A DNA stretch of 64,000 nt from Streptomyces caniscabiei (GTDB lineage Bacteria; Actinomycetota; Actinomycetes; Streptomycetales; Streptomycetaceae). This document shows positions 51,156 through 60,019 of this stretch, piece after piece. The translations under genes and the position numbers were made by a program. Within the stretch, counting starts at the first letter, position 1. Every line of letters starts with the position of its first letter. The notes below the pieces were generated by a model. The model ran no database searches, had not been told where the DNA came from, and saw only the letters and a program-made list of their open reading frames with translations. Location: contig NZ_JABXWI010000003.1 of assembly GCF_014930365.1 (NCBI RefSeq), positions 186,001 through 250,000 on the forward strand. The letters are read 5' to 3'.

Positions 51156-51325
51156 GCCCGACCGCGAGGGGTTGGACGACCCCGGGCGACAGCGCCGCAC
51201 CCTCCTCTGTTTCAGCCCGCGCAAGGACGCGCAGGCGTCGCACACGCTGCCCGCGTGTGCCCGCATGCGCGCGCAAGCGCGGGTCAGAGCCGATTCCAAC
51301 GCCTTTCCCGAAGGACATACACACC

Positions 51326-53017
51326 ATGGCCGCCACCCCGCAGAACCCCGCCACGCCCCGCCGCAAGGTGAGCCGTCACCGTGGCGAGGGCCAGTGGGCC
51401 GCGGGTCACTTCACCCCGCTGAACGGCAACGAGCAGTTCAAGAAGGACGACGACGGTCTCAATGTGCGGACACGCATTGAGACGATCTACTCCAAGCGCG
51501 GTTTCGACTCCATCGACCCCAACGACCTGCGCGGCCGTATGCGCTGGTGGGGCCTGTACACCCAGCGCAAGCCCGGCATCGACGGCGGCAAGACCGCGAT
51601 CCTGGAGCCGGAGGAGCTGGACGACAAGTACTTCATGCTGCGGGTGCGCATCGACGGCGGTCGGCTGACCACCCGGCAGCTGCGGGTGATCGGCGAGATC
51701 TCGCAGGAGTTCGCGCGCGGCACGGCCGACATCACCGACCGGCAGAACGTGCAGTACCACTGGATCCGCGTCGAGGACGTGCCGGAGATCTGGGAGCGGC
51801 TGGAGGCCGTCGGTCTGTCCACCACCGAGGCCTGCGGTGACACCCCCCGTGTGATCATCGGCTCACCCGTCGCCGGGATCGCCGCCGACGAGATCATCGA
51901 CGGCACACCCGCGATGGAGGAGATCAGCCGGCGGATCATCGGCAACCCCGCCTTCTCGAACCTGCCCCGCAAGTTCAAGTCCGCGATCTCCGGTTCGCCG
52001 CTGCTCGACGTGGCGCACGAGATCAACGACATCGCCTTCGTCGGGGTCCGCCACCCCGAGCACGGCCCCGGCTTCGACCTCTGGGTCGGCGGCGGTCTCT
52101 CCACCAACCCCAAGATCGGGCAGCGGCTCGGCGCCTGGGTCCCGCTGGACGAGGTCGCCGACGTCTACGAGGGCGTCATCTCGATCTTCCGTGACTACGG
52201 CTACCGGCGGCTGCGCACCCGCGCCCGGCTGAAGTTCCTGCTCGCCGACTGGGGCACGGAGAAGTTCCGCCAGGTCCTGGAGGACGAGTACCTGAAGCGG
52301 AAGCTGGTCGACGGCCCCGCCCCCGACCAGCCGGTGGCCCGCTGGCGTGACCACGTGGGCGTCCACCAGCAGAACGACGGCCGCTACTACGTCGGGTTCG
52401 CCCCGCGCGTCGGCCGGGTGGACGGCACCACGCTGACGAAGATCGCCGACCTCGCCGAGGCGCACGGCTCCGGGCGGGTCCGCACCACCGTCGAGCAGAA
52501 GATGATCGTGCTCGACGTCACCGAGGAGCAGGTCGACTCGCTCGTCGCCGGCCTGGAGGCACTGGACCTCACCGTCAACCCGTCGCCGTTCCGGCGCGGC
52601 ACGATGGCCTGCACCGGCATCGAGTACTGCAAGCTCGCCATCGTCGAGACCAAGGCGCGCGGCTCCCAGCTGATCGACGAACTGGAGCGCCGGATCCCGG
52701 ACTTCGACGAGCCGATCACCATCAACATCAACGGCTGCCCGAACGCCTGCGCGCGTATCCAGGTGGCGGACATCGGCCTCAAGGGCCAGCTCATGCTCGA
52801 CGACCAGGGCGAGCAGGTGGAGGGCTACCAGGTGCACCTGGGCGGCGCGCTCGGCCTGGAGGCCGGCTTCGGCCGCAAGGTGCGCGGTCTGAAGGTCACC
52901 GCCGACGACCTCCCCGACTACGTCGAGCGCGTGCTCAAGCGCTTCCAGGAGGAGCGCGAGGACGGCGAGCGCTTCGCCGCCTGGGTCACCCGCGCTTCCG
53001 AGGAGGCGCTGTCGTGA
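51326..53017 (+). CDS. sir: Assimilatory sulfite reductase (ferredoxin), nitrite/sulfite reductase family
   Basis: 563 aa; reduces sulfite to sulfide with electrons from ferredoxin. Two ferredoxin-like half-domains and two sirohaem domains are visible. The [4Fe-4S]/sirohaem Cys ligands lie in MACTGIEYCK (about 428-435) and NGCPNACARIQ (about 468-475), the CxxxxxC...CxxxC pattern. VRTRIETIYSKRG and TDRQNVQYHWI are family motifs. With APS reductase, ATP sulfurylase and a chelatase in the operon, sulfite rather than nitrite is the natural substrate. GAAGGAC about 11 bases before the ATG. The frame is open upstream but overlaps the leader. Confidence 0.95.
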   Translation: MAATPQNPATPRRKVSRHRGEGQWAAGHFTPLNGNEQFKKDDDGLNVRTRIETIYSKRGFDSIDPNDLRGRMRWWGLYTQRKPGIDGGKTAILEPEELDDKYFMLRVRIDGGRLTTRQLRVIGEISQEFARGTADITDRQNVQYHWIRVEDVPEIWERLEAVGLSTTEACGDTPRVIIGSPVAGIAADEIIDGTPAMEEISRRIIGNPAFSNLPRKFKSAISGSPLLDVAHEINDIAFVGVRHPEHGPGFDLWVGGGLSTNPKIGQRLGAWVPLDEVADVYEGVISIFRDYGYRRLRTRARLKFLLADWGTEKFRQVLEDEYLKRKLVDGPAPDQPVARWRDHVGVHQQNDGRYYVGFAPRVGRVDGTTLTKIADLAEAHGSGRVRTTVEQKMIVLDVTEEQVDSLVAGLEALDLTVNPSPFRRGTMACTGIEYCKLAIVETKARGSQLIDELERRIPDFDEPITININGCPNACARIQVADIGLKGQLMLDDQGEQVEGYQVHLGGALGLEAGFGRKVRGLKVTADDLPDYVERVLKRFQEEREDGERFAAWVTRASEEALS

Positions 53018-53124
53018 GCTTCTTCATGACCGCGGTCATGAGCGTCCTCATGTGCGCCGGCGCCGGCGCGGTGATCGGCGCCGTCGTCACCCGCGTGCGC
53101 ACGGACGGGGGGCGGGACCGATGA
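53014..53124 (+). CDS. Small membrane protein, 36 aa
   Basis: GTG-initiated 36-residue frame that overlaps both neighbours by 4 bases (GTGA at its start, ATGA at its end). The sequence is one hydrophobic segment, TAVMSVLMCAGAGAVIGAVV, ending in a basic tail (TRVRTDGGRDR), so a single-pass membrane peptide. Perfect coupling on both sides argues that it is real. No function known; it could regulate or tether a sulfur enzyme. Confidence 0.7.
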   Translation: MSFFMTAVMSVLMCAGAGAVIGAVVTRVRTDGGRDR

Positions 53125-53300
53125 GCGAGCGAGCCGCGCCGTTCTACTGCCCCTACTGCGGTGACGAGGACCTGCGCCCCAGCGAAGAAGGTCACGGGGC
53201 GTGGGAATGCGGGGCGTGCAATCGAGCCTTCCAGTTGAAGTTCCTGGGGTTGTTGTCCCGGGGGCTGCAACGAGCCGACAGCGGAGGGGATCAGATATGA
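53121..53300 (+). CDS. Small zinc-ribbon protein, 59 aa
   Basis: 59 aa with two CxxC pairs (Cys10/Cys13 in FYCPYCGDED and Cys30/Cys33 in WECGACNRAF), the mark of a zinc ribbon. ATG overlaps the stop of the 36-aa gene and its stop overlaps the cysH start. I do not recognise a family, but a conserved place between sulfite reductase and APS reductase in Streptomyces is expected from memory of similar operons. It may be a redox or metal partner in sulfur assimilation. Confidence 0.78.
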   Translation: MSERAAPFYCPYCGDEDLRPSEEGHGAWECGACNRAFQLKFLGLLSRGLQRADSGGDQI

Positions 53301-54067
53301 CTGCCGTTCAGGCGGATTCCGATACATCCGCGTCCCAGACGGACGCGGCCGATCAGGAGGCGACCGACCCGGACGCGGCGAAGCGCGCCGAACTCAAGGC
53401 GCTCGCCGAGCAGGCCGGCCGTGACCTGGAGGACGCCTCGGCCCTGGAGATCCTCCAGTGGGCCGTGGACACCTTCGGCAAGCGTTTCTGCGTGACCTCC
53501 TCCATGGAGGACGCGGTCGTCGCGCACCTCGCCTCCCGGGCCAGGCCCGGCGTCGACGTCGTGTTCCTGGACACCGGCTACCACTTCCCGGAGACCATCG
53601 GCACCCGGGACGCCGTCGAGGCCGTGATGGACGTCAACGTCATCACGATCACCCCGCGGCAGACGGTCGCCGAGCAGGACGCCGAGTACGGGCCCGAGCT
53701 GCACGACCGCGACCCCGACCTGTGCTGCTTCCTGCGGAAGGTCAAGCCGCTGGAGGAGGGCCTGACCCGCTTCGACGCGTGGGCCACCGGACTGCGCCGC
53801 GACGAGTCCGCGTCCCGGGCGAACACCCCGGTCGTCGGCTGGGACGAGAAGCGCGGCAAGGTCAAGATCTCCCCGATCGCCCGCTGGACGCAGGACGACG
53901 TGGACGCGTACGTGGCCGAGCACGGCGTGCTCACCAACCCCCTGCTCATGGACGGCTACACCTCCGTGGGCTGCGCCCCCTGCACCCGGCGGGTGGCCCC
54001 CGGCGAGGACGCGCGGGCGGGCCGCTGGGCGGGCAACACCAAGACCGAGTGCGGGCTGCACCTGTGA
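53297..54067 (+). CDS. cysH: APS reductase (CysH, [4Fe-4S] type)
   Basis: 256-aa thioredoxin-dependent reductase producing sulfite. The N-adenylyl PP-loop region reads CVTSSMEDAVVAHLAS and VVFLDTGYHFPETI. The extra Cys pairs DLCCFLRKVKP (about 141) and GCAPCTRRV (about 224) are the ligands that mark the iron-sulfur APS reductase rather than PAPS reductase. The catalytic Cys is in ECGLHL at the C-terminus. A 30-residue Asp/Ala-rich N-tail is extra. Start overlaps the zinc-ribbon stop. Confidence 0.95.
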   Translation: MTAVQADSDTSASQTDAADQEATDPDAAKRAELKALAEQAGRDLEDASALEILQWAVDTFGKRFCVTSSMEDAVVAHLASRARPGVDVVFLDTGYHFPETIGTRDAVEAVMDVNVITITPRQTVAEQDAEYGPELHDRDPDLCCFLRKVKPLEEGLTRFDAWATGLRRDESASRANTPVVGWDEKRGKVKISPIARWTQDDVDAYVAEHGVLTNPLLMDGYTSVGCAPCTRRVAPGEDARAGRWAGNTKTECGLHL

Positions 54068-54141
54068 CCGAGACAGCCGAGACCGTCGGGAACACCGGCC
54101 CCGGGACGGGCCGTGCTCCCGCGACGAACCAGGAGAACCCA

Positions 54142-54687
54142 GTGACGACCGGAGCCACCGGAGCCACCGTCTGGCTCACGGGTCTGCCGAGCGCCGGCAA
54201 GACCACCATCGCCCACGAACTCGCGGGCCGCCTGCGCGCGGAGGGCCACCTCGTGGAGGTCCTCGACGGCGACGAGATCCGTGAGTTCCTCACCGCGGAC
54301 CTCGGCTTCAGCCGCGCCGACCGGCACACCAACGTGCAGCGCATCGGCTTCCTCGCCGACCTGCTCGCCCGCAACGGCGTCAAGGCGCTCGTGCCGGTCA
54401 TCGCGCCGTACGCCGACAGCCGCGAGGCGGTCCGCAAGCGCCACGCGGCGAGCGGTGCCGCGTATGTCGAGGTGCATGTGGCGACGCCGGTCGAGGTCTG
54501 CTCCGTACGCGATGTGAAGGGTCTGTACGCCAAGCAGGCCGCAGGTGAGATCTCCGGGCTGACCGGGGTCGACGACCCGTACGAGGCCCCCGAGACCCCG
54601 GACCTGCGCATCGAGTCGCAGGACCAGACGGTCCAGGAGTCCGCGGCGCTGGTCCACCAGCTGCTCACCGAGAGGGGTCTGGCATGA
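54142..54687 (+). CDS. cysC: APS kinase (CysC)
   Basis: 181-aa kinase making PAPS from APS. The P-loop is WLTGLPSAGKTTIAHEL; LDGDEIREFL, FSRADRHTNVQRIGFLA and DVKGLYAKQAAGEISG are conserved CysC motifs. I chose the GTG at 54142 with AGGAG 6 bases upstream. A GTG at 54064 overlapping the cysH stop would add 26 poorly conserved residues. Since the operon uses APS reductase, PAPS from this enzyme probably feeds sulfotransferases or sulfate balance rather than reduction. Confidence 0.93.
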   Translation: MTTGATGATVWLTGLPSAGKTTIAHELAGRLRAEGHLVEVLDGDEIREFLTADLGFSRADRHTNVQRIGFLADLLARNGVKALVPVIAPYADSREAVRKRHAASGAAYVEVHVATPVEVCSVRDVKGLYAKQAAGEISGLTGVDDPYEAPETPDLRIESQDQTVQESAALVHQLLTERGLA

Positions 54688-55622
54688 CGACGACCGTCGC
54701 CGCCGTCTCCGGGGAGACCGGCACCCCGTACACGCTGTCGCACCTGGACGCGCTGGAGTCCGAGGCCGTCCACATCTTCCGCGAGGTCGCGGGCGAGTTC
54801 GAGCGGCCGGTGATCCTCTTCTCCGGCGGCAAGGACTCCATCGTCATGCTGCACCTGGCGCTGAAGGCCTTCGCGCCCGCCGCGGTCCCCTTCTCCCTGC
54901 TGCACGTGGACACCGGACACAACTTCCCCGAGGTCCTCGAATACCGCGACCGCACGGTCGCCGAGCACGGACTGCGGCTGCACGTGGCCTCCGTCCAGGA
55001 CTACATCGACCGCGGGGTCCTCAAGGAGCGCCCGGACGGCACCCGCAACCCCCTTCAGACCGTGCCGCTCACCGAGAAGATCCAGGCGGAGAAGTTCGAC
55101 GCCGTCTTCGGCGGTGGCCGACGCGACGAGGAGAAGGCGCGCGCCAAGGAGCGGGTGTTCTCGCTGCGGGACGAGTTCTCCCAGTGGGACCCGCGCCGCC
55201 AGCGCCCCGAACTGTGGAACCTCTACAACGGCCGCCACGCGCCCGGCGAGCACGTCCGGGTCTTCCCGCTCTCCAACTGGACCGAGCTGGACGTCTGGCA
55301 GTACATCGCCCGCGAGGGCATCGAGCTGCCGGAGATCTACTTCGCGCACGAGCGCGAGGTGTTCCGGCGGGCCGGGATGTGGCTGACCGCCGGCGAGTGG
55401 GGCGGCCCCAAGGACGGCGAGAGCGTCGAGAAGCGCCTCGTCCGCTACCGGACCGTGGGTGACATGTCCTGCACGGGCGCCGTCGACTCCGACGCGACCA
55501 CGCTGGACGCCGTGATCACCGAGATCGCCGCCTCCCGGCTCACCGAACGGGGCGCGACCCGCGCCGACGACAAGATGTCCGAGGCCGCGATGGAAGACCG
55601 TAAGCGCGAGGGGTACTTCTAG
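54684..55622 (+). CDS. cysD: Sulfate adenylyltransferase subunit 2 (CysD)
   Basis: 312 aa; ATP sulfurylase catalytic subunit. The PP-loop SGGKDSIVML (about 52) and FPLSNWTELDVWQYI, GGGRRDEEKARAKERVFS and the C-terminal EDRKREGYF are all family features. Forms the CysDN heterodimer with the next gene, 2 bp downstream. Start overlaps the cysC stop (ATGA). Confidence 0.96.
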   Translation: MTTTVAAVSGETGTPYTLSHLDALESEAVHIFREVAGEFERPVILFSGGKDSIVMLHLALKAFAPAAVPFSLLHVDTGHNFPEVLEYRDRTVAEHGLRLHVASVQDYIDRGVLKERPDGTRNPLQTVPLTEKIQAEKFDAVFGGGRRDEEKARAKERVFSLRDEFSQWDPRRQRPELWNLYNGRHAPGEHVRVFPLSNWTELDVWQYIAREGIELPEIYFAHEREVFRRAGMWLTAGEWGGPKDGESVEKRLVRYRTVGDMSCTGAVDSDATTLDAVITEIAASRLTERGATRADDKMSEAAMEDRKREGYF

Positions 55623-55624
55623 GC

Positions 55625-56959
55625 ATGAGCACCATCACCGCCGAGGAGCTCTCGGCCACCACGCTGCTGCGGTTCGCCACCGCGGGTTCCGTCGACGACG
55701 GCAAGTCCACCCTGGTCGGACGGCTGCTGCACGACTCCAAGTCGGTCCTCACCGACCAACTGGAGGCCGTGGAACGGGTGTCCGCCAGCCGTGGCCAGGA
55801 AGGCCCCGACCTCGCCCTGCTCACCGACGGCCTGCGCGCCGAGCGCGAACAGGGCATCACCATCGACGTGGCCTACCGCTACTTCGCCACGCCCCGCCGC
55901 CGCTTCATCCTCGCCGACACCCCCGGCCATGTGCAGTACACCCGCAACATGGTCACCGGCGCCTCCACCGCCGAGCTGACGGTGATCCTGGTCGACGCGC
56001 GCAACGGCGTCGTCGAGCAGACCCGTCGGCACGCCGCGATCGCCGCGCTGCTGCGGGTGCCGCACGTGGTCCTCGCGGTGAACAAGATGGACCTCGTCGC
56101 CTACCAGGAGCAGGTCTTCGCGGGCATCGCCGAGGAGTTCACGGCGTACGCCTCCGAGCTGGGCGTCCCGGAGATCACCGCGATCCCGATCTCGGCGCTG
56201 GCCGGTGACAACGTGGTGGAGCCGTCCGCGAACATGGACTGGTACGGCGGCCCGACCGTCCTGGAGCACCTGGAGACGGTGCCGGTCGCACACGACCTGA
56301 GCCACTGCCACGCCCGGCTGCCCGTGCAGTACGTGATCCGGCCGCAGACCTCCGAGCACCCCGACTACCGTGGTTACGCGGGGCAGATCGCCGCCGGTTC
56401 GTTCCGCGTCGGTGAGTCGGTGACCGTGCTGCCGTCGGGCCGGACGTCGAAGATCTCCGGCATCGACCTGCTGGGCGAGCCCGTCGACGTCGCCTGGACC
56501 ACCCAGTCGGTGACCGTCCTGCTGGAGGACGACATCGACATCTCGCGCGGCGACCTCATCGTGCCCACCAAGGACGCCCCGGCGACCACGCAGGACATCG
56601 AGGCGACCGTCTGCCATGTGGCGGACCAGCCGCTCACGGTGGGCCACCGGGTGCTGCTCAAGCACGGCACCCGCACGGTCAAGGCGATCGTCAAGGACAT
56701 CCCGTCCCGGCTGACGCTCGACGACCTGTCCCTGCACCCGCACCCGGGACAGCTCGTCGCCAACGACATCGGCCGGGTGAAGGTCCGCACGGCCGAGGCG
56801 CTGCCGGTCGACTCCTACGCCGACTCCCGCCGCACCGGTTCCTTCATCCTGATCGACCCGTCCGACGGCACGACGCTGACGGCCGGCATGGTCGGCGAGT
56901 CGTTCGCCTCCCCGGAGCCCGTCAAGGACGAGTCCGAGGACGACGGGTGGGACTTCTGA
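55625..56959 (+). CDS. cysN: Sulfate adenylyltransferase subunit 1, GTPase (CysN)
   Basis: 444 aa; EF-Tu-like GTPase that drives APS formation by CysD. G1 is GSVDDGKSTLVGRLL, G2 QGITIDVAYRYF, G3 DTPGHVQYTRNM, G4 NKMDLV. The two beta-barrel domains follow. There is no fused kinase domain, consistent with the separate cysC. Length is usual for stand-alone actinobacterial CysN. Confidence 0.96.
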   Translation: MSTITAEELSATTLLRFATAGSVDDGKSTLVGRLLHDSKSVLTDQLEAVERVSASRGQEGPDLALLTDGLRAEREQGITIDVAYRYFATPRRRFILADTPGHVQYTRNMVTGASTAELTVILVDARNGVVEQTRRHAAIAALLRVPHVVLAVNKMDLVAYQEQVFAGIAEEFTAYASELGVPEITAIPISALAGDNVVEPSANMDWYGGPTVLEHLETVPVAHDLSHCHARLPVQYVIRPQTSEHPDYRGYAGQIAAGSFRVGESVTVLPSGRTSKISGIDLLGEPVDVAWTTQSVTVLLEDDIDISRGDLIVPTKDAPATTQDIEATVCHVADQPLTVGHRVLLKHGTRTVKAIVKDIPSRLTLDDLSLHPHPGQLVANDIGRVKVRTAEALPVDSYADSRRTGSFILIDPSDGTTLTAGMVGESFASPEPVKDESEDDGWDF

Positions 56960-56960
56960 C

Positions 56961-57065
56961 ATGAACTCCCAGGACTTCTACGCGACGTTCGCGAAGGAGG
57001 GCGGCCGTGTGGGCAGCGGCGCCCTCGGCAGCGGGCAGGGCGGAGTGGCGCGATGTGTGCGATGA
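56961..57065 (+). CDS. Possible 34-aa ORF after cysN
   Basis: ATG one base after the cysN stop opens a 34-codon frame (NSQDFYATFAKEGGRVGSGA then LGSGQGGVARCVR). There is no separate ribosome site, but translation could restart there. No family known; a chance frame in the 219-bp gap remains quite possible. Confidence 0.3.
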   Translation: MNSQDFYATFAKEGGRVGSGALGSGQGGVARCVR

Positions 57066-57178
57066 CGTACGCGCACCGCTTGCGCGCCCTCACCCCCCAC
57101 CGCCGTAGACGAAAACCCGACCTCCCGGCCACGACCTGAGAGACCGTGACCGCCGGGCCTCCGAGAGGAACACCTCCC

Positions 57179-58288
57179 GTGCCTGCACACCGCTCTGCCG
57201 CCTTCCGGCGCACTTTCGCGGCCCTCACGACCCTTCCCCTTCTCGCTCTCGCCGCCTGCGGTTACGGCTCCCAGGCGAAGGACGACGACACCGCCAAGGT
57301 GGCCGCCGGGGCGAAGAAGATCGAGGGCCTCGACACCGTCAAGATCGGCTACTTCGGCAACCTGACGCACGCCACCGCGCTGGTCGGCCGCCAGGAGGGC
57401 ATCCTCCAGAAGGAGCTCGGCGCCACCAAGGCCGAGTACGCGATCTTCAACGCCGGCCCCTCCGAGATCGAGGCGCTGAACTCGAAGTCGATCGACATCG
57501 GCTGGATCGGCCCCTCCCCGGCGATCAACGGCTACACCAAGTCCGCGGGCAAGGGCCTGCGCATCATCAGCGGTTCGGCCTCCGGCGGTGTGAAGCTCGT
57601 CGTCAACCCGGACAAGATCAAGTCCTTGAAGGACGTCAAGGGCAAGAACATCGCGACGCCGCAGCTCGGCAACACGCAGGACGTGGCGTTCCTCAACTGG
57701 ATCGCCGAGCAGGGCTGGAAGGTCGACGCCGAGAGCGGCAAGGGCGACGTCTCCGTCGTCCGTACGGACAACAAGATCGTCCCGGACGCCTACAAGTCGG
57801 GGTCCATCGACGGCGCCTGGGTACCCGAGCCGACCGCGTCCAAGCTGGTCGCCGAGGGCGCCAAGGTGCTGCTGGACGAGGCCGACCTGTGGCCGGACAA
57901 GAAGTTCGTGATCACGAACATCATCGTGCGGCAGGACTTCCTCAAGGAGCACCCCAAGGTCGTCGAGGCCGTGCTGCGGGGCGCGGTGAAGACGAACGCC
58001 TTCATCGGCTCCGACCCCCAGAAGGCGAAGGAAGCGGCCAACGCCCGGCTGAAGGAGGACTCCGGCAAGGCGCTGGACGCCAAGGTCCTCGACCCGGCGT
58101 GGACGTCCATCCAGTTCACCAACGACCCGCTGGCGTCCACCCTGCAGACCGAGGCGGACCACGCGGTCAAGGCCGGCCTGCTGAAGGACCCGCTGCTCGA
58201 CGGCATCTACGACCTGTCGATCCTCAACAAGGTCCTGAAGTCCGAGGGCGAGCCCGAGGTCGACGACGCCGGTCTCGGCGTCAAGTAA
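57179..58288 (+). CDS. Sulfonate/sulfur-ester-type ABC importer, binding lipoprotein
   Basis: 369-aa SsuA/NrtA-like binding protein. The signal peptide ends in the lipobox LLALAAC (about residue 22). KIGYFGNLTHATALVGRQEG, NAGPSEIEALNSKSIDIGWI and PDAYKSGSIDGAWVPEP are typical of alkanesulfonate, taurine and sulfate-ester binders. GTG chosen because GAGAGGA lies 9 bases upstream. It follows cysN by 219 bp and begins the import part of the sulfur locus. Confidence 0.9.
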   Translation: MPAHRSAAFRRTFAALTTLPLLALAACGYGSQAKDDDTAKVAAGAKKIEGLDTVKIGYFGNLTHATALVGRQEGILQKELGATKAEYAIFNAGPSEIEALNSKSIDIGWIGPSPAINGYTKSAGKGLRIISGSASGGVKLVVNPDKIKSLKDVKGKNIATPQLGNTQDVAFLNWIAEQGWKVDAESGKGDVSVVRTDNKIVPDAYKSGSIDGAWVPEPTASKLVAEGAKVLLDEADLWPDKKFVITNIIVRQDFLKEHPKVVEAVLRGAVKTNAFIGSDPQKAKEAANARLKEDSGKALDAKVLDPAWTSIQFTNDPLASTLQTEADHAVKAGLLKDPLLDGIYDLSILNKVLKSEGEPEVDDAGLGVK

Positions 58289-58324
58289 CCGCGTAGTCCG
58301 CCACGTTCCCAGGAGGTGACGACC

Positions 58325-59113
58325 ATGGCCACCACTCTCGCCAAGGCCGCCGACGGCATCGGCGCCGCCGAGCACGCAGCCCGTATCGAGCACGTATCGA
58401 AGTCCTTCGCCGGTCCGGCCGGGCAGCAGCTCGTGCTCGACGACATCACCCTCGATGTCGCTCCGGGCGAGTTCGTCACCCTCCTGGGGGCCTCGGGCTG
58501 TGGCAAGTCCACCCTGCTGAACCTGGTGGCGGGGCTCGACGCCCCGTCCCAGGGCAGCATCACGACCGACGGGCGCCCCGCTCTGATGTTCCAGGAGCAC
58601 GCCCTGTTCCCGTGGCTGACCGCGGGCAAGAACATCGAACTCGCCCTGAAGCTCAGGGGAGTTCCGAAGAACGAACGGCGCGAGCGCGCCGAGGACCTGC
58701 TCTCCCTGGTCCGGCTGCAGGGCGCGTACGGCAAGCGGGTGCACGAGCTGTCCGGCGGTATGCGTCAGCGGGTGGCGCTGGCGCGGGCCCTCGGCCAGGA
58801 GAGCAAGCTCCTGCTGATGGACGAGCCGTTCGCGGCGCTCGACGCGATCACCCGGGACCTGCTGCACGACGAGCTGGCCCGGATCTGGGAGGAGACGCAG
58901 CTCTCCGTCCTGTTCGTCACGCACAACGTGCGCGAGGCGGTGCGGCTGGCGCAGCGCGTGGTGCTGCTGTCCTCGCGCCCGGGCCGGATCGCCCGGGAGT
59001 GGCGGGTCGACATCCCGCAGCCCCGCCGTATCGAGGACGCTCCGGTGGCGGAGCTGTCCCTGCAGATCACCGATGTCCTTCGTGAGGAGATCCGCCGTCA
59101 TGGCCAGCAGTGA
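58325..59113 (+). CDS. Sulfonate-type ABC importer ATPase (SsuB-like)
   Basis: 262 aa. Walker A GASGCGKST, signature LSGGMRQRVALARAL, Walker B LLLMDEPFAALD and the SsuB/TauB-type Q-loop MFQEHALFPWLT. A perfect ribosome site AGGAGGTG precedes the ATG by 6 bases, one of the strongest in the window. Its stop lies 14 bases inside the permease gene, so they are translationally coupled. Confidence 0.94.
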   Translation: MATTLAKAADGIGAAEHAARIEHVSKSFAGPAGQQLVLDDITLDVAPGEFVTLLGASGCGKSTLLNLVAGLDAPSQGSITTDGRPALMFQEHALFPWLTAGKNIELALKLRGVPKNERRERAEDLLSLVRLQGAYGKRVHELSGGMRQRVALARALGQESKLLLMDEPFAALDAITRDLLHDELARIWEETQLSVLFVTHNVREAVRLAQRVVLLSSRPGRIAREWRVDIPQPRRIEDAPVAELSLQITDVLREEIRRHGQQ

Positions 59114-60014
59114 GACGAAGGCGACGGACACGATCGACGCCCCGGTCGCCGACAAGGACCGGCTCGGGGCGGTGGAGGCGGGCCTCGACGCCCTGGAGAC
59201 GCCCGGCGCCGGCCGGACCCCCTTCAGCCAGACGTTCCGGCAGAAGATCGTCCCGCCGATCACCGCGATCGTGCTGGTGCTCGCGGTGTGGCAGGGACTG
59301 GTGTCGTTCGGCATCGTCACCGACCCGGGCAAGCTGCCCCCGCCGTCCGAAGTGTGGGACCGGACGGAGCAGGCCTGGCTGGAAGGCAAGCTGCTCGGCT
59401 TCGTCTGGACGAGTGTCTCGCGGGGTCTGTTCGGCTTCCTGATCGCGCTGGCGATCGGCACCCCGCTCGGCATCCTGGTCGCCCGGGTGCGGTTCGTGCG
59501 GGCGGCGATCGGCCCGATCCTCTCGGGTCTGCAGTCGCTGCCGTCGGTGGCGTGGGTGCCGCCGGCCGTCGTCTGGCTGGGCCTGACCGACCAGATGATG
59601 TACACGGTGATCCTGCTCGGCGCGGTCCCGTCGATCGCCAACGGTCTGGTCTCCGGCATCGACCAGGTGCCCCCGCTGTATCTGCGGGCGGGCCGCACCA
59701 TGGGCGCCACCGGGCTCCAGGGCGCCTGGCACATCGTGATGCCGGCCGCGCTGCCCGGTTATCTGGCCGGTCTGAAGCAGGGCTGGGCGTTCTCGTGGCG
59801 TTCGCTGATGGCGGCGGAGATCATCGCCAGCCACCCCGATCTCGGTGTCGGTCTCGGCCAGTTGCTGGAGAACGGCCGCACCAACATCGACATGGCCACG
59901 GTGTTCCTCGCCATCTTCCTGATCCTGCTGGTCGGTATCGCCATCGACCTGCTGATCTTCAGCCCGCTGGAGCGGCGCGTCCTGCGCGGCCGCGGCCTGC
60001 TGGTGAAGAGCTGA
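59100..60014 (+). CDS. Sulfonate-type ABC importer permease (SsuC-like)
   Basis: 304-aa permease of the BPD_transp_1 family with a 60-residue cytoplasmic tail and about six helices. The EAA-type loop is YLRAGRTMGATGLQGAWHIV. GAGGAGA lies 5 bases before the ATG. Together with 57179 and 58325 it makes a complete importer for organosulfur compounds or sulfate. Confidence 0.93.
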   Translation: MASSETKATDTIDAPVADKDRLGAVEAGLDALETPGAGRTPFSQTFRQKIVPPITAIVLVLAVWQGLVSFGIVTDPGKLPPPSEVWDRTEQAWLEGKLLGFVWTSVSRGLFGFLIALAIGTPLGILVARVRFVRAAIGPILSGLQSLPSVAWVPPAVVWLGLTDQMMYTVILLGAVPSIANGLVSGIDQVPPLYLRAGRTMGATGLQGAWHIVMPAALPGYLAGLKQGWAFSWRSLMAAEIIASHPDLGVGLGQLLENGRTNIDMATVFLAIFLILLVGIAIDLLIFSPLERRVLRGRGLLVKS

Positions 60015-60019
60015 TCCAC

